The position numbers and the translations under genes are program-made. The notes beneath the pieces are model-generated. The model made no database searches. It saw only the letters and a program-made list of their open reading frames with translations, and was not told the origin of the DNA. Of a stretch of DNA of 64,000 nucleotides, positions 43,607 to 55,247 are shown in pieces. This DNA is from Comamonadaceae bacterium. GTDB taxonomy: Bacteria > Pseudomonadota > Gammaproteobacteria > Burkholderiales > Burkholderiaceae_C. Every line of letters starts with the position of its first letter. Position 1 is the first letter of the stretch. Where the stretch lies: positions 1 through 64,000 of the forward strand of contig QZKF01000018.1 in assembly GCA_003599455.1 (NCBI GenBank), given 5' to 3'.

Positions 43607-43706
43607 CATTCCAAGCGGGTTGTGCGCCTCGGCCAAGCGCTCTGCCCATCTGGAATGGCATCGTGTTCTGGGTTGTGTTTCCGGGTTTTGTGCAGCCGGG
43701 CTGCAC
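43607..43706 (+). promoter_or_regulatory. Structured pnp leader
   Basis: The 250-base gap before pnp holds CATTCCA (43607-43613) complementary to TGGAATG (43651-43657), and a perfect 7-bp hairpin with a CGG triloop at 43690-43706. In E. coli the pnp leader hairpin is cut by RNase III and mediates autocontrol by PNPase; a similar role here is inferred. Confidence 0.4.
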
Positions 43707-43751
43707 GCTGAGTTTCCCGTCATGGACGGGGCTGTTTAACGGAGAGACACC

Positions 43752-45878
43752 ATGAGCATGTTCAACAAAGTCACCAAGAGCTTCCAGTGGGGCCCCCACA
43801 CGGTCACCATGGAAACCGGCGAAATCGCGCGCCAGGCCACCGGCGCCGTGCTGGTCAACATCGACGACACCGTGGTGCTCGCCACCGTGGTTGCCAAGAC
43901 CGAAGCCAAGGCCGGCCAGGACTTCTTCCCGCTGACCGTGGACTACACCGAGAAGTCGTACGCCGCCGGCAAGATCCCCGGCAGCTTCTTCAAGCGCGAA
44001 GGTCGCCCGAGCGAACTCGAGACGCTGACCTGCCGCCTGATCGACCGCCCGATCCGCCCGCTGTTCCCTGAAGGCTTCTACAACGAGGTGCAGGTGATCG
44101 TGCACGTGGTGAGCCTGAACCCCGAAGTGCAGGCCGACATCGCCGCCATGATCGCCACCTCGGCCGCGCTGTCCGTCAGCGGCATCCCGTTCAACGGCCC
44201 GATCGGCGCCGCGCGCGTGGGTTATGTCAATGGCGAGTACGTGCTCAACCCGGGTCAGACCCAGTTGAAGGACAGCCAGCTCGACCTGGTGGTCGCTGGC
44301 ACGCAGTCCGCCGTGCTGATGGTGGAATCCGAAGCCGACCAGCTGTCCGAAGAAGTCATGCTGGGCGCCGTGGTGTTTGGCCACGAGCAGGGCAACATCG
44401 CCATTGCCGCCATCAACGAGCTGGTGCGCGACGCCGGCAAGCCGGCCTGGGACTGGCAGCCGCCTGCCAAGGACGAGCCGCTGATCGCCAAGATCGACGA
44501 GCTGGCCAAGGCCAAGCTCGAAGCCGCCTACCAGATCCGCAACAAGCAGGCCCGCACCCAGGCCTGCCGTGCGGCGTACGCCGACGTGTTCGCCGCGCTG
44601 AAGGCCGAGGGCGTGGCCTTCGACAGCGTGGCCATCGAAGCCCTGCTGTTCGAGATCGAAGCGAAGATCGTGCGTGGCCAGATCCTGGCCGGCGAGCCCC
44701 GCATCGACGGCCGCGACACGCGCACCGTGCGCGGCATCGAAATCCGCAACGGCGTGCTGCCTCGCACCCACGGCTCGGCCCTGTTCACCCGTGGTGAAAC
44801 CCAGGCGCTGGTCGTGGCCACGCTGGGCACCGACCGCGACGCGCAGCGCATCGACGCGCTGGCCGGCGAGTTCGAAGACCGCTTCATGCTGCACTACAAC
44901 ATGCCTCCCTTCGCCACCGGAGAAGCCGGCCGTTTCGGTACGCCCAAGCGCCGCGAGATCGGCCACGGCCGTCTGGCCAAGCGCGCGCTGATCGCCGCGC
45001 TGCCGAGCAAGGAAGACTTCCCCTACACCATGCGCGTGGTGTCCGAAATCACCGAGTCCAATGGCTCCTCGTCGATGGCTTCGGTCTGCGGCGGCTGTCT
45101 GGCGCTGATGGATGCGGGCGTGCCGATGAAGGCGCACGTGGCCGGCATTGCCATGGGCCTGATCAAGGACGGCAACCGCTTCGCGGTGCTGACCGACATC
45201 CTGGGTGACGAAGATCACCTGGGCGACATGGACTTCAAGGTCGCCGGCACCACCAACGGCATCTCGGCGCTGCAGATGGACATCAAGATCCAGGGCATCA
45301 CCAAGGAGATCATGCAGGTCGCGCTGGCCCAGGCCAAGGAAGCCCGCATGCACATCCTGGGCAAGATGCAGGAAGCCATGGGCGAAGCCAAGACCGAGGT
45401 GTCCAACTTCGCGCCCAAGCTCTTCACCATGAAGATCAACCCCGAGAAGATCCGCGACGTGATCGGCAAGGGCGGCGCCGTCATCCGCGCGCTGACCGAA
45501 GAGACCGGCACGCAGATCAACATCGACGAAGACGGCACCATCACCATCGCCTCGACCGACGCGGCCAAGGCCGATGAGGCCAAGCGCCGCATCGAGCAGA
45601 TCACCGCCGAAGTGGAAGTGGGCAAGGTCTACGAAGGCCCGGTCACCAAGATCCTGGACTTCGGTGCCCTGATCAACCTGCTTCCCGGCAAGGACGGCCT
45701 GCTGCACATCAGCCAGATCGCGCACGAGCGCGTCGAGCGCGTCACCGACTACCTGACCGAAGGCCAGATCGTTCGCGTGAAGGTGCTCGAGACCGACGAA
45801 AAGGGCCGTGTCAAGCTGTCCATGAAGGCGCTGGCCGATCGCAACGCGGTGGAGCCGCAGCAGCAGCCCCAGTCGTGA
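43752..45878 (+). CDS. pnp: Polyribonucleotide nucleotidyltransferase (PNPase)
   Basis: A 708-residue phosphorolytic 3'-5' exoribonuclease and degradosome component. Two RNase PH-like domains (about 10-140 and 310-460, with [20 protein letters not shown] and [19 protein letters not shown]) flank a helical linker. A KH domain ([20 protein letters not shown] near 560) and an S1 domain ([20 protein letters not shown] near 622) end the protein. It is the full usual length. It follows rpsO in the standard order with a structured leader. Confidence 0.97.
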   Translation: MSMFNKVTKSFQWGPHTVTMETGEIARQATGAVLVNIDDTVVLATVVAKTEAKAGQDFFPLTVDYTEKSYAAGKIPGSFFKREGRPSELETLTCRLIDRPIRPLFPEGFYNEVQVIVHVVSLNPEVQADIAAMIATSAALSVSGIPFNGPIGAARVGYVNGEYVLNPGQTQLKDSQLDLVVAGTQSAVLMVESEADQLSEEVMLGAVVFGHEQGNIAIAAINELVRDAGKPAWDWQPPAKDEPLIAKIDELAKAKLEAAYQIRNKQARTQACRAAYADVFAALKAEGVAFDSVAIEALLFEIEAKIVRGQILAGEPRIDGRDTRTVRGIEIRNGVLPRTHGSALFTRGETQALVVATLGTDRDAQRIDALAGEFEDRFMLHYNMPPFATGEAGRFGTPKRREIGHGRLAKRALIAALPSKEDFPYTMRVVSEITESNGSSSMASVCGGCLALMDAGVPMKAHVAGIAMGLIKDGNRFAVLTDILGDEDHLGDMDFKVAGTTNGISALQMDIKIQGITKEIMQVALAQAKEARMHILGKMQEAMGEAKTEVSNFAPKLFTMKINPEKIRDVIGKGGAVIRALTEETGTQINIDEDGTITIASTDAAKADEAKRRIEQITAEVEVGKVYEGPVTKILDFGALINLLPGKDGLLHISQIAHERVERVTDYLTEGQIVRVKVLETDEKGRVKLSMKALADRNAVEPQQQPQS

Positions 45879-45889
45879 CCCCTTCGGTG

Positions 45890-46879
45890 ATGCAAGCGGT
45901 CGAGATCAGCAGCTTCGGCGCACCCGAGGTCCTGCGCCTGGCTGAGCGCCCGGTGCCGGTCGCGGGGGCGGGCGAGGTGTTGATCCGCGTGAGCGCATCG
46001 GGCGTGAACCGCCCCGACGTGCTGCAGCGCACCGGCAACTACCCGGTGCCGCCCGGCGCGTCCGACATTCCCGGCCTCGAAGTGGCGGGTGTGATCGCCT
46101 CGGGTGATGCGGCTGCCATGGCGGCCGCCGGCCTGAAGGTGGGCGACCGCGTGTGCGCGCTGGTGGCCGGTGGCGGCTATGCGCAGTGGTGCGTGGCGCC
46201 CGTGGGCCAGTGCCTGCCGGCGCCCGAGGGCCTGGACGACATCGCCGCCGCTTCGCTGCCCGAGACCTTCTTCACCGTCTGGAGCAACGTGTTCGACCGT
46301 GGCCGCCTGCAGGCCGGTGAGACCTTGCTGGTGCAGGGCGGTACCAGCGGTATCGGCGTGACCGCGATCCAGATGGCCAAGGCCCTGGGCGCGCGCGTGA
46401 TCGCCACCGCAGGCAGCGACGACAAGTGCGCCGCCTGCCTGTCGCTGGGCGCCGACCACGCGATCAACTACAAGACACAGGATTTCGTCGCCGCCGTCGC
46501 CGAGCTCACGGGCGGGCAGGGCGTCAACGTCATCCTCGACATGGTGGCCGGTGCTTACGTGGGCCGCGAGATCGAATGCCTGGCCGAAGACGGCCGGCTG
46601 GTGATCATCGCGGTGCAGGGTGGCGTCAAGGCCGAGTTCAACGCGGGCCTGGTGCTGCGCCGCCGCCTGACCATCACCGGCTCGACCCTGCGGCCGCGTC
46701 CGGAGGCGTTCAAGGCGGCGATCGCGGCCTCGCTGCGCGCGCAGGTCTGGCCGCTGCTGGCCCAGGGCCGCATCAAGCCGGTGATCCACCAGGTGTTCCC
46801 CGCCGGCCAGGCCGCGCAGGCGCACACGCTGATGGAATCCAACCAGCACATCGGCAAGCTTGTGCTGAGCTGGTCGTGA
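45890..46879 (+). CDS. NAD(P)H:quinone oxidoreductase, zeta-crystallin type
   Basis: A roughly 329-residue zinc-independent member of the MDR family, related to PIG3-type quinone oxidoreductases. The GroES-like part has [20 protein letters not shown] near residues 41-60; the cofactor motif [20 protein letters not shown] lies near 138-157. The structural zinc cysteines of alcohol dehydrogenases are missing. It probably reduces quinones with NADPH. GTG 45875 overlapping the pnp stop is an alternative start; ATG 45890 ([10 protein letters not shown]) was preferred. tpiA follows 22 bases later. Confidence 0.88.
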   Translation: MQAVEISSFGAPEVLRLAERPVPVAGAGEVLIRVSASGVNRPDVLQRTGNYPVPPGASDIPGLEVAGVIASGDAAAMAAAGLKVGDRVCALVAGGGYAQWCVAPVGQCLPAPEGLDDIAAASLPETFFTVWSNVFDRGRLQAGETLLVQGGTSGIGVTAIQMAKALGARVIATAGSDDKCAACLSLGADHAINYKTQDFVAAVAELTGGQGVNVILDMVAGAYVGREIECLAEDGRLVIIAVQGGVKAEFNAGLVLRRRLTITGSTLRPRPEAFKAAIAASLRAQVWPLLAQGRIKPVIHQVFPAGQAAQAHTLMESNQHIGKLVLSWS

Positions 46880-46901
46880 ACGCGGACGCAGAGAGACTGA
46901 C

Positions 46902-47648
46902 ATGAGAAAGCTGATCGCAGGCAACTGGAAGATGAACGGCTCGCTGGCCGGCAACGAAGCGTTGGTGAAAGCCATGCTCGCTGGCCTGGGCAATGCCGTG
47001 CCCGCCGCCGACATGGCGCTGTGCGCGCCGGCGCCGTACCTGGCCCAGTTGCAAGCGCTCTTGCAAGGCAGCGCCATCGCCTGGGGCGCGCAGGACGTGT
47101 CCGGTCACGAGCAGGGCGCCTACACCGGCGAGGTGTCGGTGGCCATGCTCAAGGACTTCGCCTGCCGCTACGTGATCGTGGGTCACTCCGAGCGCCGCCA
47201 GTACCACGGCGAGACCGATGTGCTGGTGGCCGCCAAGGCGCAGCGTGCGCTGGCCGGCGGCGTGACGCCCATCGTGTGCGTGGGCGAGACGCTGGCCGAG
47301 CGCGAAGCGGGCCAGACCGAGGCGGTGGTCAAGCGCCAGCTAGCGGCGGTGATCCATGCCGTGGCGCATTGCACCAGCGAAATCGTGGTGGCCTACGAAC
47401 CCGTGTGGGCCATCGGCACCGGCAAGACCGCTTCGCCCGAGCAGGCGCAGCAGGTGCACGCCGTGCTGCGCGCCCAGCTGTCCGCGGCCACGCAACACCC
47501 CGAGCGGGTGCACATCCTGTACGGCGGCAGCATGAACGCGGCCAACGCGGCCAGCTTGCTGGCCCAGCCCGACATCGACGGTGGCCTCATCGGCGGCGCG
47601 TCGCTCAAGGCGGCCGACTTCCTTCAGATCGTGGCCTCGGCCTCCTAA
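46902..47648 (+). CDS. tpiA: Triose-phosphate isomerase
   Basis: A 248-residue TIM-barrel enzyme interconverting dihydroxyacetone phosphate and glyceraldehyde 3-phosphate. Catalytic and loop residues are visible: the N-terminal NWKMNGS lysine, VIVGHSERR with the electrophilic histidine near residue 93, the catalytic glutamate in [14 protein letters not shown] near 161-174, and YGGSMN near 206. The length is standard. It is placed before secG, a widespread order. Confidence 0.96.
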   Translation: MRKLIAGNWKMNGSLAGNEALVKAMLAGLGNAVPAADMALCAPAPYLAQLQALLQGSAIAWGAQDVSGHEQGAYTGEVSVAMLKDFACRYVIVGHSERRQYHGETDVLVAAKAQRALAGGVTPIVCVGETLAEREAGQTEAVVKRQLAAVIHAVAHCTSEIVVAYEPVWAIGTGKTASPEQAQQVHAVLRAQLSAATQHPERVHILYGGSMNAANAASLLAQPDIDGGLIGGASLKAADFLQIVASAS

Positions 47649-47700
47649 ACCTTTTCGTGTCCCGATGGACACGGCGACAACCGATATTCCGGAGAAAAAG

Positions 47701-48120
47701 ATGAACGTTTTGTTGACCATCCTGCTGGCGGTCCAGATCCTGTCCGCGCTGGGCATGATCGGCCTGATCCTCATGCAGCACGGCAAGGGTGCCGATGCGG
47801 GCGCTGCCTTTGGGGGCGGCGCGGGCTCGGCCAGCCTGTTTGGCGCCTCGGGTGGCGCGAACTTCCTCTCGCGCACCACGGCCGTGCTGGCCGCGGTCTT
47901 CCTGAGCTGCACCCTGGGCTTGGCCTACTTCGGCAACCTGCGCGCGGCACCGAGCTCGAGCAGCGTGCTCGAGGGTGCCGCCGTGCCGGTCCAGCCGGCC
48001 GAGACTGCGCAGCAGATTCCGGGCAACACGCCCGCATCCACCACCGCACCCGCGCCGGCCGCAGCCGGTGCCGCGAGCCAGCCCGCGGGCACCGGCGCCG
48101 CGCAAATCCCTGCGAAGTAA
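47701..48120 (+). CDS. secG: Preprotein translocase subunit SecG
   Basis: A 139-residue inner-membrane subunit of SecYEG. Two membrane helices (about 3-22 and 55-75) enclose the conserved cytoplasmic loop HGKGADAGAAFGGGAGSASL. A Pro/Ala/Thr-rich tail of about 55 residues follows, longer than in E. coli but usual in Burkholderiales. ATG 47701 follows a GGAGAAAAAG ribosome-binding region. It is in the order tpiA-secG-tRNA-Leu-nuo. Confidence 0.93.
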   Translation: MNVLLTILLAVQILSALGMIGLILMQHGKGADAGAAFGGGAGSASLFGASGGANFLSRTTAVLAAVFLSCTLGLAYFGNLRAAPSSSSVLEGAAVPVQPAETAQQIPGNTPASTTAPAPAAAGAASQPAGTGAAQIPAK

Positions 48121-48267
48121 GCCCGTCGCCACGTGGCCCGTGACAGCGGCCGTGGCGCGTTGAAAATCCCCTGCTGCGCTGCAAAAAGCGGGGTGGTTTC
48201 AGGGTAAACTCCATGGGTTGTCAGCAAGGCTCACACCTTCCCTCGTGAGCCTGAAATTGCAGACCCA

Positions 48268-48352
48268 GCCGACGTGGTGAAATTGGTAGACACGCTATCT
48301 TGAGGGGGTAGTGGCGAAAGCTGTGCGAGTTCGAGTCTCGCCGTCGGCACCA
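48268..48352 (+). tRNA. tRNA-Leu (anticodon GAG)
   Basis: The acceptor arms GCCGACG (48268-48274) and CGTCGGC (48342-48348) pair perfectly, followed by A and an encoded CCA. The anticodon stem CTATC/GGTAG closes a seven-base loop TTGAGGG with anticodon GAG, reading CUC and CUU. The long variable arm is typical of leucine tRNAs, and the T-arm has TTCGAGTC. It lies between secG and nuoA, a conserved site in this group. Confidence 0.95.
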
Positions 48353-48400
48353 ATCTTTGGACAACACGGCCCCACGCCGTGTCAGCGGAATCGACCCAAG

Positions 48401-48760
48401 ATGAGTCTCGAACAATACCTTCCTGTGCTTCTCTTTATCTTGGTGGGTATTGCCGTTGGGATCATCCCGCAGGTGCTCGGCTACATCCTCGGCCCCAACC
48501 TGCCGGACGCCGAGAAAAATTCCCCCTACGAATGCGGCTTCGAAGCCTTCGAAGATGCCCGCATGAAGTTCGATGTGCGCTACTACCTCGTGGCCATCCT
48601 CTTCATCCTGTTCGATCTCGAAATCGCATTCCTTATCCCCTGGGCCGTGGCCTTTGCCGACATCGGCACCACCGGCTTCATCGCCGGCGTGGTCTTTCTG
48701 GCCATCCTCACCGTGGGCTTTGCCTACGAGTGGAAAAAGGGCGCGCTGGACTGGGAATGA
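48401..48760 (+). CDS. nuoA: NADH-quinone oxidoreductase subunit A
   Basis: A 119-residue membrane subunit of complex I with three helices (about 6-28, 62-82, 90-110). The loop [11 protein letters not shown] near residues 40-50 holds the conserved cysteine that sits near the quinone channel. ATG 48401 lies 48 bases after the tRNA-Leu gene. It is the first of fourteen nuo genes in canonical order. Confidence 0.95.
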   Translation: MSLEQYLPVLLFILVGIAVGIIPQVLGYILGPNLPDAEKNSPYECGFEAFEDARMKFDVRYYLVAILFILFDLEIAFLIPWAVAFADIGTTGFIAGVVFLAILTVGFAYEWKKGALDWE

Positions 48761-48796
48761 GCAAGACACACACAGGCGGATGCACCGGAGCGGTTC

Positions 48797-49276
48797 ATGA
48801 TTGAAGGCGTATTCAAGGAAGGTTTCGTCACCACGAGCTACGACTCGGTGGTGAATTGGGCCAAGACCGGCTCGCTGTGGCCCATGACCTTCGGTCTGGC
48901 CTGCTGCGCGGTCGAGATGATGCACGCGGCCGCCGCGCGTTACGACATCGGCCGCTTTGGCTCCGAGGTGTTTCGCGCCAGCCCGCGCCAGTCCGACCTG
49001 ATGATCGTGGCCGGCACGCTGTGCAACAAGATGGCGCCCGCCTTGCGCAAGGTCTACGACCAGATGGCCGAGCCGCGCTGGGTGCTGTCCATGGGTTCTT
49101 GCGCCAATGGCGGCGGCTACTACCACTACAGCTACTCGGTGGTGCGCGGCTGCGACCGCATCGTGCCGGTGGACGTGTACGTGCCGGGTTGCCCGCCCAC
49201 GGCCGAAGCCCTGCTGTACGGAATCATCCAGCTGCAGCAGAAGATCCGCCGCACCCACACCATTGCGCGCGCCTGA
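48797..49276 (+). CDS. nuoB: NADH-quinone oxidoreductase subunit B
   Basis: A 159-residue peripheral-arm subunit that binds cluster N2, the last [4Fe-4S] before quinone. Ligand cysteines are visible: tandem Cys36-Cys37 in [11 protein letters not shown], Cys102 in GSCANGGG and Cys132 in [11 protein letters not shown]. Confidence 0.96.
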   Translation: MIEGVFKEGFVTTSYDSVVNWAKTGSLWPMTFGLACCAVEMMHAAAARYDIGRFGSEVFRASPRQSDLMIVAGTLCNKMAPALRKVYDQMAEPRWVLSMGSCANGGGYYHYSYSVVRGCDRIVPVDVYVPGCPPTAEALLYGIIQLQQKIRRTHTIARA

Positions 49277-49321
49277 GCGCCCCGTTTCCGGTATCCGTTG
49301 CACGTCACTGGCCCTGAAAGA

Positions 49322-49951
49322 ATGTTCATGACCGACACCGCCATGACACCCCACGCCGTCGAGCCCGAGGCGCTGAAAACCGCATTGGCCGACCTGCTCG
49401 GCGAGCAGGCGCTCTCGATCACCGTGGTGCGTGAGGAAGTCACGCTCACCGTGCGGGCCGCCGACTACTTGGCCGTCATGCGGACTCTGCGCGACGCACC
49501 ACAGGCAGGCTTCGAGCAGCTCATCGACCTCTGCGGCATGGACTACCAGACCTACGGCGATGGCCGCTGGGAAGGCCAGCGTTTCGCGGCCGTGGTCCAC
49601 CTGCTGTCGGTCACGCACAACCACCGTGTGCGTGTGCGCGTGTTCTGCCCGGAAGATGACTTCCCTGTGCTCGACTCCGTCACCTCCCTGTGGGCGGCGG
49701 CCAACTGGTACGAGCGCGAGGCCTTCGACCTCTACGGCATCGTGTTCGAAGGCCACGACGACCTGCGCCGCATCCTCACCGACTACGGCTTCATCGGCCA
49801 CCCCTTCCGCAAGGATTTCCCGCTGTCGGGCCACGTCGAGATGCGCTACGACGCCGAGCGCCAGCGCGTGATCTACGAGCCGGTGACCATCGAGCCGCGC
49901 GAGATCACGCCGCGCATCATCCGCGAAGACAACTACGGCGGTCTGCACTGA
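49322..49951 (+). CDS. nuoC: NADH-quinone oxidoreductase subunit C
   Basis: A 209-residue 30-kDa subunit of the peripheral arm, separate from NuoD (not a CD fusion). The signature [20 protein letters not shown] near residues 126-145 is followed by [23 protein letters not shown] 49322 and ATG 49328 are both plausible starts; a TTG at 49298 extends the frame but is less likely. nuoD starts one base after the stop. Confidence 0.94.
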   Translation: MFMTDTAMTPHAVEPEALKTALADLLGEQALSITVVREEVTLTVRAADYLAVMRTLRDAPQAGFEQLIDLCGMDYQTYGDGRWEGQRFAAVVHLLSVTHNHRVRVRVFCPEDDFPVLDSVTSLWAAANWYEREAFDLYGIVFEGHDDLRRILTDYGFIGHPFRKDFPLSGHVEMRYDAERQRVIYEPVTIEPREITPRIIREDNYGGLH

Positions 49952-49952
49952 C

Positions 49953-51206
49953 ATGGCTGAGATCAAGAACTACACCCTGAACTTCGGCCCGCAGCACCCG
50001 GCCGCGCACGGCGTGCTGCGCCTGGTGCTCGAGCTCGACGGCGAGGTCGTGCAACGCGCCGACCCGCACATCGGCCTGCTGCACCGCGCCACCGAAAAGC
50101 TGGCCGAGCACAAGACCTACATCCAGTCGCTGCCCTACATGGACCGGCTCGATTACGTGTCGATGATGTGCAACGAGCACGCCTACTGCCTGGCGATCGA
50201 GAAACTGCTGGGCATCGAGGTGCCCATCCGCGCGCAGTACATCCGCGTGATGTTCAGCGAGATCACGCGCCTGCTCAACCACCTCATGTGGCTGGGCTCG
50301 CACGGCAACGACTGCGGCAGCTCCACCATCCTGATCTACGCGTTCCGCGAGCGCGAGGACCTGTTCGACATGTACGAGGCGGTCTCGGGCGCGCGCATGC
50401 ACGCCGCCTACTTCCGCCCCGGCGGCGTGTACCGCGACCTGCCGGACACCATGCCGCAGTACAAGCACAGCAAGATCCGCAACGCCCGCGCGATGGCGGA
50501 CATGAACACCAACCGCCAGGGTTCGCTGCTCGACTTCATCGACGACTTCACGAAGCGCTTCCCGACCTACCTGGCCGAGTACCACACGCTGCTGACCGAC
50601 AACCGCATCTGGAAACAGCGCACCGTGGGCATCGGCGTGGTCACGCCCGAGCGCGCGCTCAACCTGGGCATGACCGGTCCCATGCTGCGCGGCTCCGGCA
50701 TCGCCTGGGACCTGCGCAAGAAGCAGCCCTACGACGTCTACGGCCAGATGGACTTCGACATTCCGGTGGGCAAGACCGGTGACTGCTACGACCGTTACCT
50801 CGTGCGCATGGAAGAGATGAAGCAGTCCAACCGCATCATCGAACAGTGCTCGAAGTGGCTGCGCGCCAACCCAGGCCCGGTGATCACCGACAACCACAAG
50901 GTGGCGGCCCCGGCGCGCGAGGCCATGAAGGCCAACATGGAAGAGCTGATCCACCACTTCAAGCTCTTCACCGAAGGTTTCCACGTGCCCGAAGGCGAGG
51001 CCTATGCGGCGGTCGAGCACCCCAAGGGCGAGTTCGGCATCTACCTCGTGAGCGATGGCGCCAACAAGCCCTACCGCCTGAAGATCCGCGCCCCTGGATT
51101 TGCACACCTGGCCACCATGGACGAGATGGCGCGCGGCCACATGCTGGCCGACGCCGTGGCCATCATCGGCACCATGGACATCGTTTTTGGAGAGATCGAC
51201 CGATGA
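49953..51206 (+). CDS. nuoD: NADH-quinone oxidoreductase subunit D
   Basis: A 417-residue 49-kDa subunit, related to the large subunit of NiFe hydrogenases and forming the quinone pocket with NuoB. It opens [20 protein letters not shown] with the quinone-site histidine; [20 protein letters not shown] and [17 protein letters not shown] follow, and it ends [10 protein letters not shown]. The stop overlaps the nuoE start (ATGA). Confidence 0.96.
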   Translation: MAEIKNYTLNFGPQHPAAHGVLRLVLELDGEVVQRADPHIGLLHRATEKLAEHKTYIQSLPYMDRLDYVSMMCNEHAYCLAIEKLLGIEVPIRAQYIRVMFSEITRLLNHLMWLGSHGNDCGSSTILIYAFREREDLFDMYEAVSGARMHAAYFRPGGVYRDLPDTMPQYKHSKIRNARAMADMNTNRQGSLLDFIDDFTKRFPTYLAEYHTLLTDNRIWKQRTVGIGVVTPERALNLGMTGPMLRGSGIAWDLRKKQPYDVYGQMDFDIPVGKTGDCYDRYLVRMEEMKQSNRIIEQCSKWLRANPGPVITDNHKVAAPAREAMKANMEELIHHFKLFTEGFHVPEGEAYAAVEHPKGEFGIYLVSDGANKPYRLKIRAPGFAHLATMDEMARGHMLADAVAIIGTMDIVFGEIDR

Positions 51207-51730
51207 CCCCGGATCGCCACCACGCCACCGGCGTCTACACGCCGTCCGACGCCACGCTGCAGCGCTTCGCGCGCGAGGTCGCCAAGTACCCGTACGACCA
51301 GAAGCAGTCGGCCGTGATGGCCTGCCTGGCCATCGTGCAGCAGGAAGAGGGCCATGTGAGCCTGCAGGCCGAGCAGGCCGTGGCCGCCTACCTCGGCATG
51401 GAGCCGATCGCGGTGCACGAGGTCACGACCTTTTACAACATGTACAACCAGCGGCCGACGGGCAAGTTCAAGCTCAACGTCTGCACCAACCTGCCGTGTC
51501 AGTTGCGCGACGGCCAGAGCGCGCTGCACCACCTGGAGCACAAGCTCGGCATCGCCATGGGCGAGACCACGGCGGACGGCCTGTTCACGCTGCAGCAGAG
51601 CGAATGCCTGGGCGCCTGCGCCGATTCCCCCGTGCTGCTGGTCAACGACCGCCACATGTGCAGCTTCATGAGCAAGGACAAGCTCGATCAGCTGGTTGAT
51701 GGCCTGCGCGCCGCGGAAGGACAGCCATGA
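51203..51730 (+). CDS. nuoE: NADH-quinone oxidoreductase subunit E
   Basis: A 175-residue thioredoxin-like subunit with the [2Fe-2S] cluster N1a. Ligands Cys94, Cys99 (VCTNLPC) and Cys135, Cys139 (ECLGAC) are all present. It forms the NADH-dehydrogenase module with NuoF and NuoG. Both ends overlap neighbouring genes by ATGA. Confidence 0.95.
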   Translation: MTPDRHHATGVYTPSDATLQRFAREVAKYPYDQKQSAVMACLAIVQQEEGHVSLQAEQAVAAYLGMEPIAVHEVTTFYNMYNQRPTGKFKLNVCTNLPCQLRDGQSALHHLEHKLGIAMGETTADGLFTLQQSECLGACADSPVLLVNDRHMCSFMSKDKLDQLVDGLRAAEGQP

Positions 51731-53100
51731 ACGCCGAGCAGATCCTTTCCCAGTTCCGCGCCACCGGCGTGCAGACCTGCTTCCATGGCCGGCACATCGA
51801 GCCGCAGATCTACGCCGGCCTCGACGGCCACAACTGGTCGCTGAAAGACTACGTGGCCCGTGGCGGCTACCAGGCCCTTCGCAAGGTGCTCGGCCAGGAC
51901 GGCGCGCCGCCCGCCGGCGATCCGCCGGTCGTGGGTATGACGCAGGACCAGGTCATTGCCACGCTGAAGGAATCGGCTCTGCGCGGCCGCGGCGGCGCGG
52001 GTTTCCCGACCGGCCTGAAGTGGAGCTTCATGCCGCGCCAGTTCCCGGGCCAGAAGTACCTGGTGTGCAACTCCGATGAAGGCGAGCCCGGCACCTGCAA
52101 GGACCGCGACATCCTGATGTACAACCCGCACATCGTGATCGAGGGCATGGCGATCGCGGCCTATGCCATGGGCATCAGTGTGGGCTACAACTACATCCAC
52201 GGCGAGATCTTCGAGGCCTACGACCGCTTCGAAGCCGCGCTGGAAGAAGCGCGCGCAGCGGGCTTCCTGGGCGACGGCATCATGGGCAGCGGCTTCAGCT
52301 TCCAGCTGCACGCGGCCCACGGCTTCGGTGCCTACATCTGTGGCGAAGAAACCGCGCTGCTCGAATCGCTCGAAGGCAAGAAGGGCCAGCCGCGCTTCAA
52401 GCCGCCGTTCCCCGCCAGTTTCGGCCTCTACGGCAAGCCCACCACCATCAACAACACCGAGACCTTCGCCGCGGTGCCCTGGATCATCCGCAACGGTGGC
52501 GCAGCCTATCTGGCTTGCGGCAAGCCCAACAACGGCGGCACCAAGATCTACTCGGTGTCGGGCGATGTGGAGCAGCCCGGCAACTACGAGGTGCCCCTGG
52601 GCACGCCGTTCAGCAAGCTGCTCGAACTCGCCGGTGGCGTGCGCAAGGGCCGCACGCTCAAGGCTGTGATCCCGGGCGGCTCGTCGGCACCCGTGCTGCC
52701 CGCGCACATCATGATGCAGTGCACGATGGACTACGACTCCATCGCCAAGGCCGGCTCCATGCTGGGCTCGGGCGCGGTCATCGTGATGGACGACTCCCGC
52801 TGCATGGTCGAGTCGCTCAAGCGCCTGTCCTACTTCTACATGCACGAGTCCTGCGGCCAGTGCACGCCCTGCCGCGAAGGCACGGGCTGGCTCTGGCGCA
52901 TGGTCGACCGCATCGATCGCGGCCTGGGCAAGCCCGCCGACATGGCGCTGCTCGACAACGTGGCCGAGAACATCATGGGCCGCACCATCTGCGCCCTGGG
53001 CGATGCGGCGGCCATGCCGGTGCGCGCCATGATCAAACACTTCCGGCACGAATTCGAGGCCAAGATCGCGGCAGCGAACGCATCGGCCAAGGCCGCCTGA
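51727..53100 (+). CDS. nuoF: NADH-quinone oxidoreductase subunit F
   Basis: A 457-residue subunit that binds NADH, FMN and cluster N3. NADH/FMN motifs are [15 protein letters not shown] near residues 86-100 and [16 protein letters not shown] near 115-130. The N3 motif [17 protein letters not shown] near 375-391 and a later Cys in [13 protein letters not shown] supply four ligands. The start overlaps the nuoE stop. Confidence 0.96.
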   Translation: MNAEQILSQFRATGVQTCFHGRHIEPQIYAGLDGHNWSLKDYVARGGYQALRKVLGQDGAPPAGDPPVVGMTQDQVIATLKESALRGRGGAGFPTGLKWSFMPRQFPGQKYLVCNSDEGEPGTCKDRDILMYNPHIVIEGMAIAAYAMGISVGYNYIHGEIFEAYDRFEAALEEARAAGFLGDGIMGSGFSFQLHAAHGFGAYICGEETALLESLEGKKGQPRFKPPFPASFGLYGKPTTINNTETFAAVPWIIRNGGAAYLACGKPNNGGTKIYSVSGDVEQPGNYEVPLGTPFSKLLELAGGVRKGRTLKAVIPGGSSAPVLPAHIMMQCTMDYDSIAKAGSMLGSGAVIVMDDSRCMVESLKRLSYFYMHESCGQCTPCREGTGWLWRMVDRIDRGLGKPADMALLDNVAENIMGRTICALGDAAAMPVRAMIKHFRHEFEAKIAAANASAKAA

Positions 53101-53114
53101 CGACAAGAAACACC

Positions 53115-55247
53115 ATGGTTGAAATCGAACTCGACGGCAAAAAGGTGGAAGTGCCCCCGGGCAGCATGGTCATGCATGCGGCCGAAAAGGCCGGCACCTA
53201 CATCCCGCACTTCTGCTACCACAAGAAGCTGTCCATCGCGGCCAACTGCCGCATGTGCCTGGTCGACGTCGAAAAGGCGCCCAAGCCCATGCCGGCCTGC
53301 GCCACGCCAGTCACGCAGGGCATGATCGTTCGCACCAAGAGCGACAAGGCGATCAAGGCCCAGCAATCGGTGATGGAGTTCCTGCTCATCAACCACCCGC
53401 TGGACTGCCCCATCTGCGACCAGGGCGGCGAATGCCAGCTGCAGGACCTGGCCGTGGGCTATGGCGGCTCGGGTTCGCGCTACGAAGAAGAAAAGCGCGT
53501 GGTCTTCCACAAGGACGTGGGCCCGCTGATCTCCATGGAAGAGATGAGCCGCTGCATCCACTGCACCCGCTGCGTGCGCTTCGGCCAGGAAGTGGCCGGC
53601 GTGATGGAGCTCGGCATGTCGCACCGCGGTGAACACGCCGAGATCGAAACCTTCCTCGGCGAGACCGTGGACTCCGAGCTCTCGGGCAACATGATCGACA
53701 TCTGCCCGGTCGGCGCGCTCACCAGCAAGCCGTTCCGCTACAGCGCCCGCACCTGGGAACTCTCGCGCCGCAAGAGCGTGAGCCCGCACGATTCCACCGG
53801 CGCCAACCTGATCGTCCAGGTCAAGAACCACAAGGTCATGCGCGTGGTGCCGCTGGAGAACGAAGCCGTCAACGAATGCTGGATCGCCGACCGCGACCGC
53901 TTCTCGTACGAGGCCGTCAACAGCGAAGACCGCCTGACCGCGCCCATGCTCAAGCAGGGTGGCGAGTGGCACACGGTCGACTGGCAGACCGCGCTCGAAT
54001 ACGTGGCCAATGGCCTGAAGCAGGTCAAGGCCGAACACGGCGCTGCCGCCATCGGCGTGCTCGCCAGCCCGCACAGCACGCTTGAAGAACTCGCGCTGGC
54101 CGGCGCGCTGGTGCGTGGCCTGGGCAGCCAGAACATCGACACCCGCCTGCGCCACGCCGATTTCGCCAACGCCGCGCCCGCCGGCAGCGCGCGCTGGCTG
54201 GGCCTGCCGATCGCCGCGTTGTCCACGCTGCAGCGCGTGCTGGTCGTGGGCGCTAACCTGCGCAAGGACCATCCGCTGTTTGCGCAGCGCATCCGCCAGG
54301 CCCAGCGCAAGGGCGCGCAGGTCAACGTGCTCAACGCGGTCGCGCAGGACTGGGCCATGCCGCTGAAGAACGTGGTGCTCGCCGATAGCAGCGTCTGGGT
54401 GTCGGCGCTGGCCGGCATCGCGGCCGCCGTGGCCGCCGAAACCGGCGCTGTGGCGCCGGTGGCCGCCGACGTGAACGATGCGCACCGCGCGGTGGCGAAG
54501 TCGCTGCTGGGCGGCGAGCACAAGGCCATCCTGCTCGGCAACGCCGCCGCGCACCATGGCAAGGCCGCCAGCCTGCTGTCGCTCGCGAACTGGATCGCAC
54601 AACAGACCGGCGCCAGCGTGGGCTACCTCAGCGAGGCCGCCAACACCGTGGGCGCCCAGCTGGTGAACGCCGTGCCGGGGCAGGGCGGTTTGAACGCCGG
54701 CCAGATGCTCGGTGGTGCACTCAAGGCCACCCTGCTGCTCAATACCGAGCCGGCATACGACACGGCGGCTGGTGCCCAAGGCCTGACCGCGGCCGGCATG
54801 GTCGTCACCCTCAGCCCCTTCAAGACCAACCTCGACGTGAGCGACGTGCTGCTGCCGATCGCCCCGTTCACCGAAACCTCGGGCTCCTTCGTGAACGCCG
54901 AAGGCCGCCTGCAGGGCTTCCACGCCGTCGTGCGCCCGCTGGGCGAAACCCGCCCGGCCTGGAAAGTGCTGCGCGTGCTGGGCAACCTGCTGGGCCTGCC
55001 GGGCTTTGATGCCGACTCGTCGCAGGCCGTGCTGGCCAGCGCGCTGCCCGGCGTCACCACAGGCAGCCTGGTGGATGCCGCGCGCCTGTCCAACGCGGGC
55101 AACGCCACGGTCGACACGACACCCGCAGCGGGTACCCCCTGCGTGGCCTCGATCTACCAGCTCGACGGCCTGGTGCGCCGTTCGCCCGCCCTGCAACTGA
55201 CCGCCGACGCGCGGGCTGCACAAGCCGTGGAAGGAGCCAGCGCGTGA
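53115..55247 (+). CDS. nuoG: NADH-quinone oxidoreductase subunit G
   Basis: A 710-residue multi-cluster subunit. The N-terminal ferredoxin-like domain has Cys residues in [40 protein letters not shown] near residues 95-114 and [16 protein letters not shown] near 151-166 hold the N5 and N4 regions. The C-terminal half is molybdopterin-oxidoreductase-like but carries no cofactor in complex I. Tail composition is Ala-rich. nuoH starts within its stop (GTGA). Confidence 0.95.
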   Translation: MVEIELDGKKVEVPPGSMVMHAAEKAGTYIPHFCYHKKLSIAANCRMCLVDVEKAPKPMPACATPVTQGMIVRTKSDKAIKAQQSVMEFLLINHPLDCPICDQGGECQLQDLAVGYGGSGSRYEEEKRVVFHKDVGPLISMEEMSRCIHCTRCVRFGQEVAGVMELGMSHRGEHAEIETFLGETVDSELSGNMIDICPVGALTSKPFRYSARTWELSRRKSVSPHDSTGANLIVQVKNHKVMRVVPLENEAVNECWIADRDRFSYEAVNSEDRLTAPMLKQGGEWHTVDWQTALEYVANGLKQVKAEHGAAAIGVLASPHSTLEELALAGALVRGLGSQNIDTRLRHADFANAAPAGSARWLGLPIAALSTLQRVLVVGANLRKDHPLFAQRIRQAQRKGAQVNVLNAVAQDWAMPLKNVVLADSSVWVSALAGIAAAVAAETGAVAPVAADVNDAHRAVAKSLLGGEHKAILLGNAAAHHGKAASLLSLANWIAQQTGASVGYLSEAANTVGAQLVNAVPGQGGLNAGQMLGGALKATLLLNTEPAYDTAAGAQGLTAAGMVVTLSPFKTNLDVSDVLLPIAPFTETSGSFVNAEGRLQGFHAVVRPLGETRPAWKVLRVLGNLLGLPGFDADSSQAVLASALPGVTTGSLVDAARLSNAGNATVDTTPAAGTPCVASIYQLDGLVRRSPALQLTADARAAQAVEGASA

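Noticed and set aside
42987-45725. A 912-codon minus-strand frame over rpsO and pnp
   Set aside because: Antisense to two unmistakable conserved genes; Ala/His/Gly/Gln-rich translation typical of high-GC shadows.
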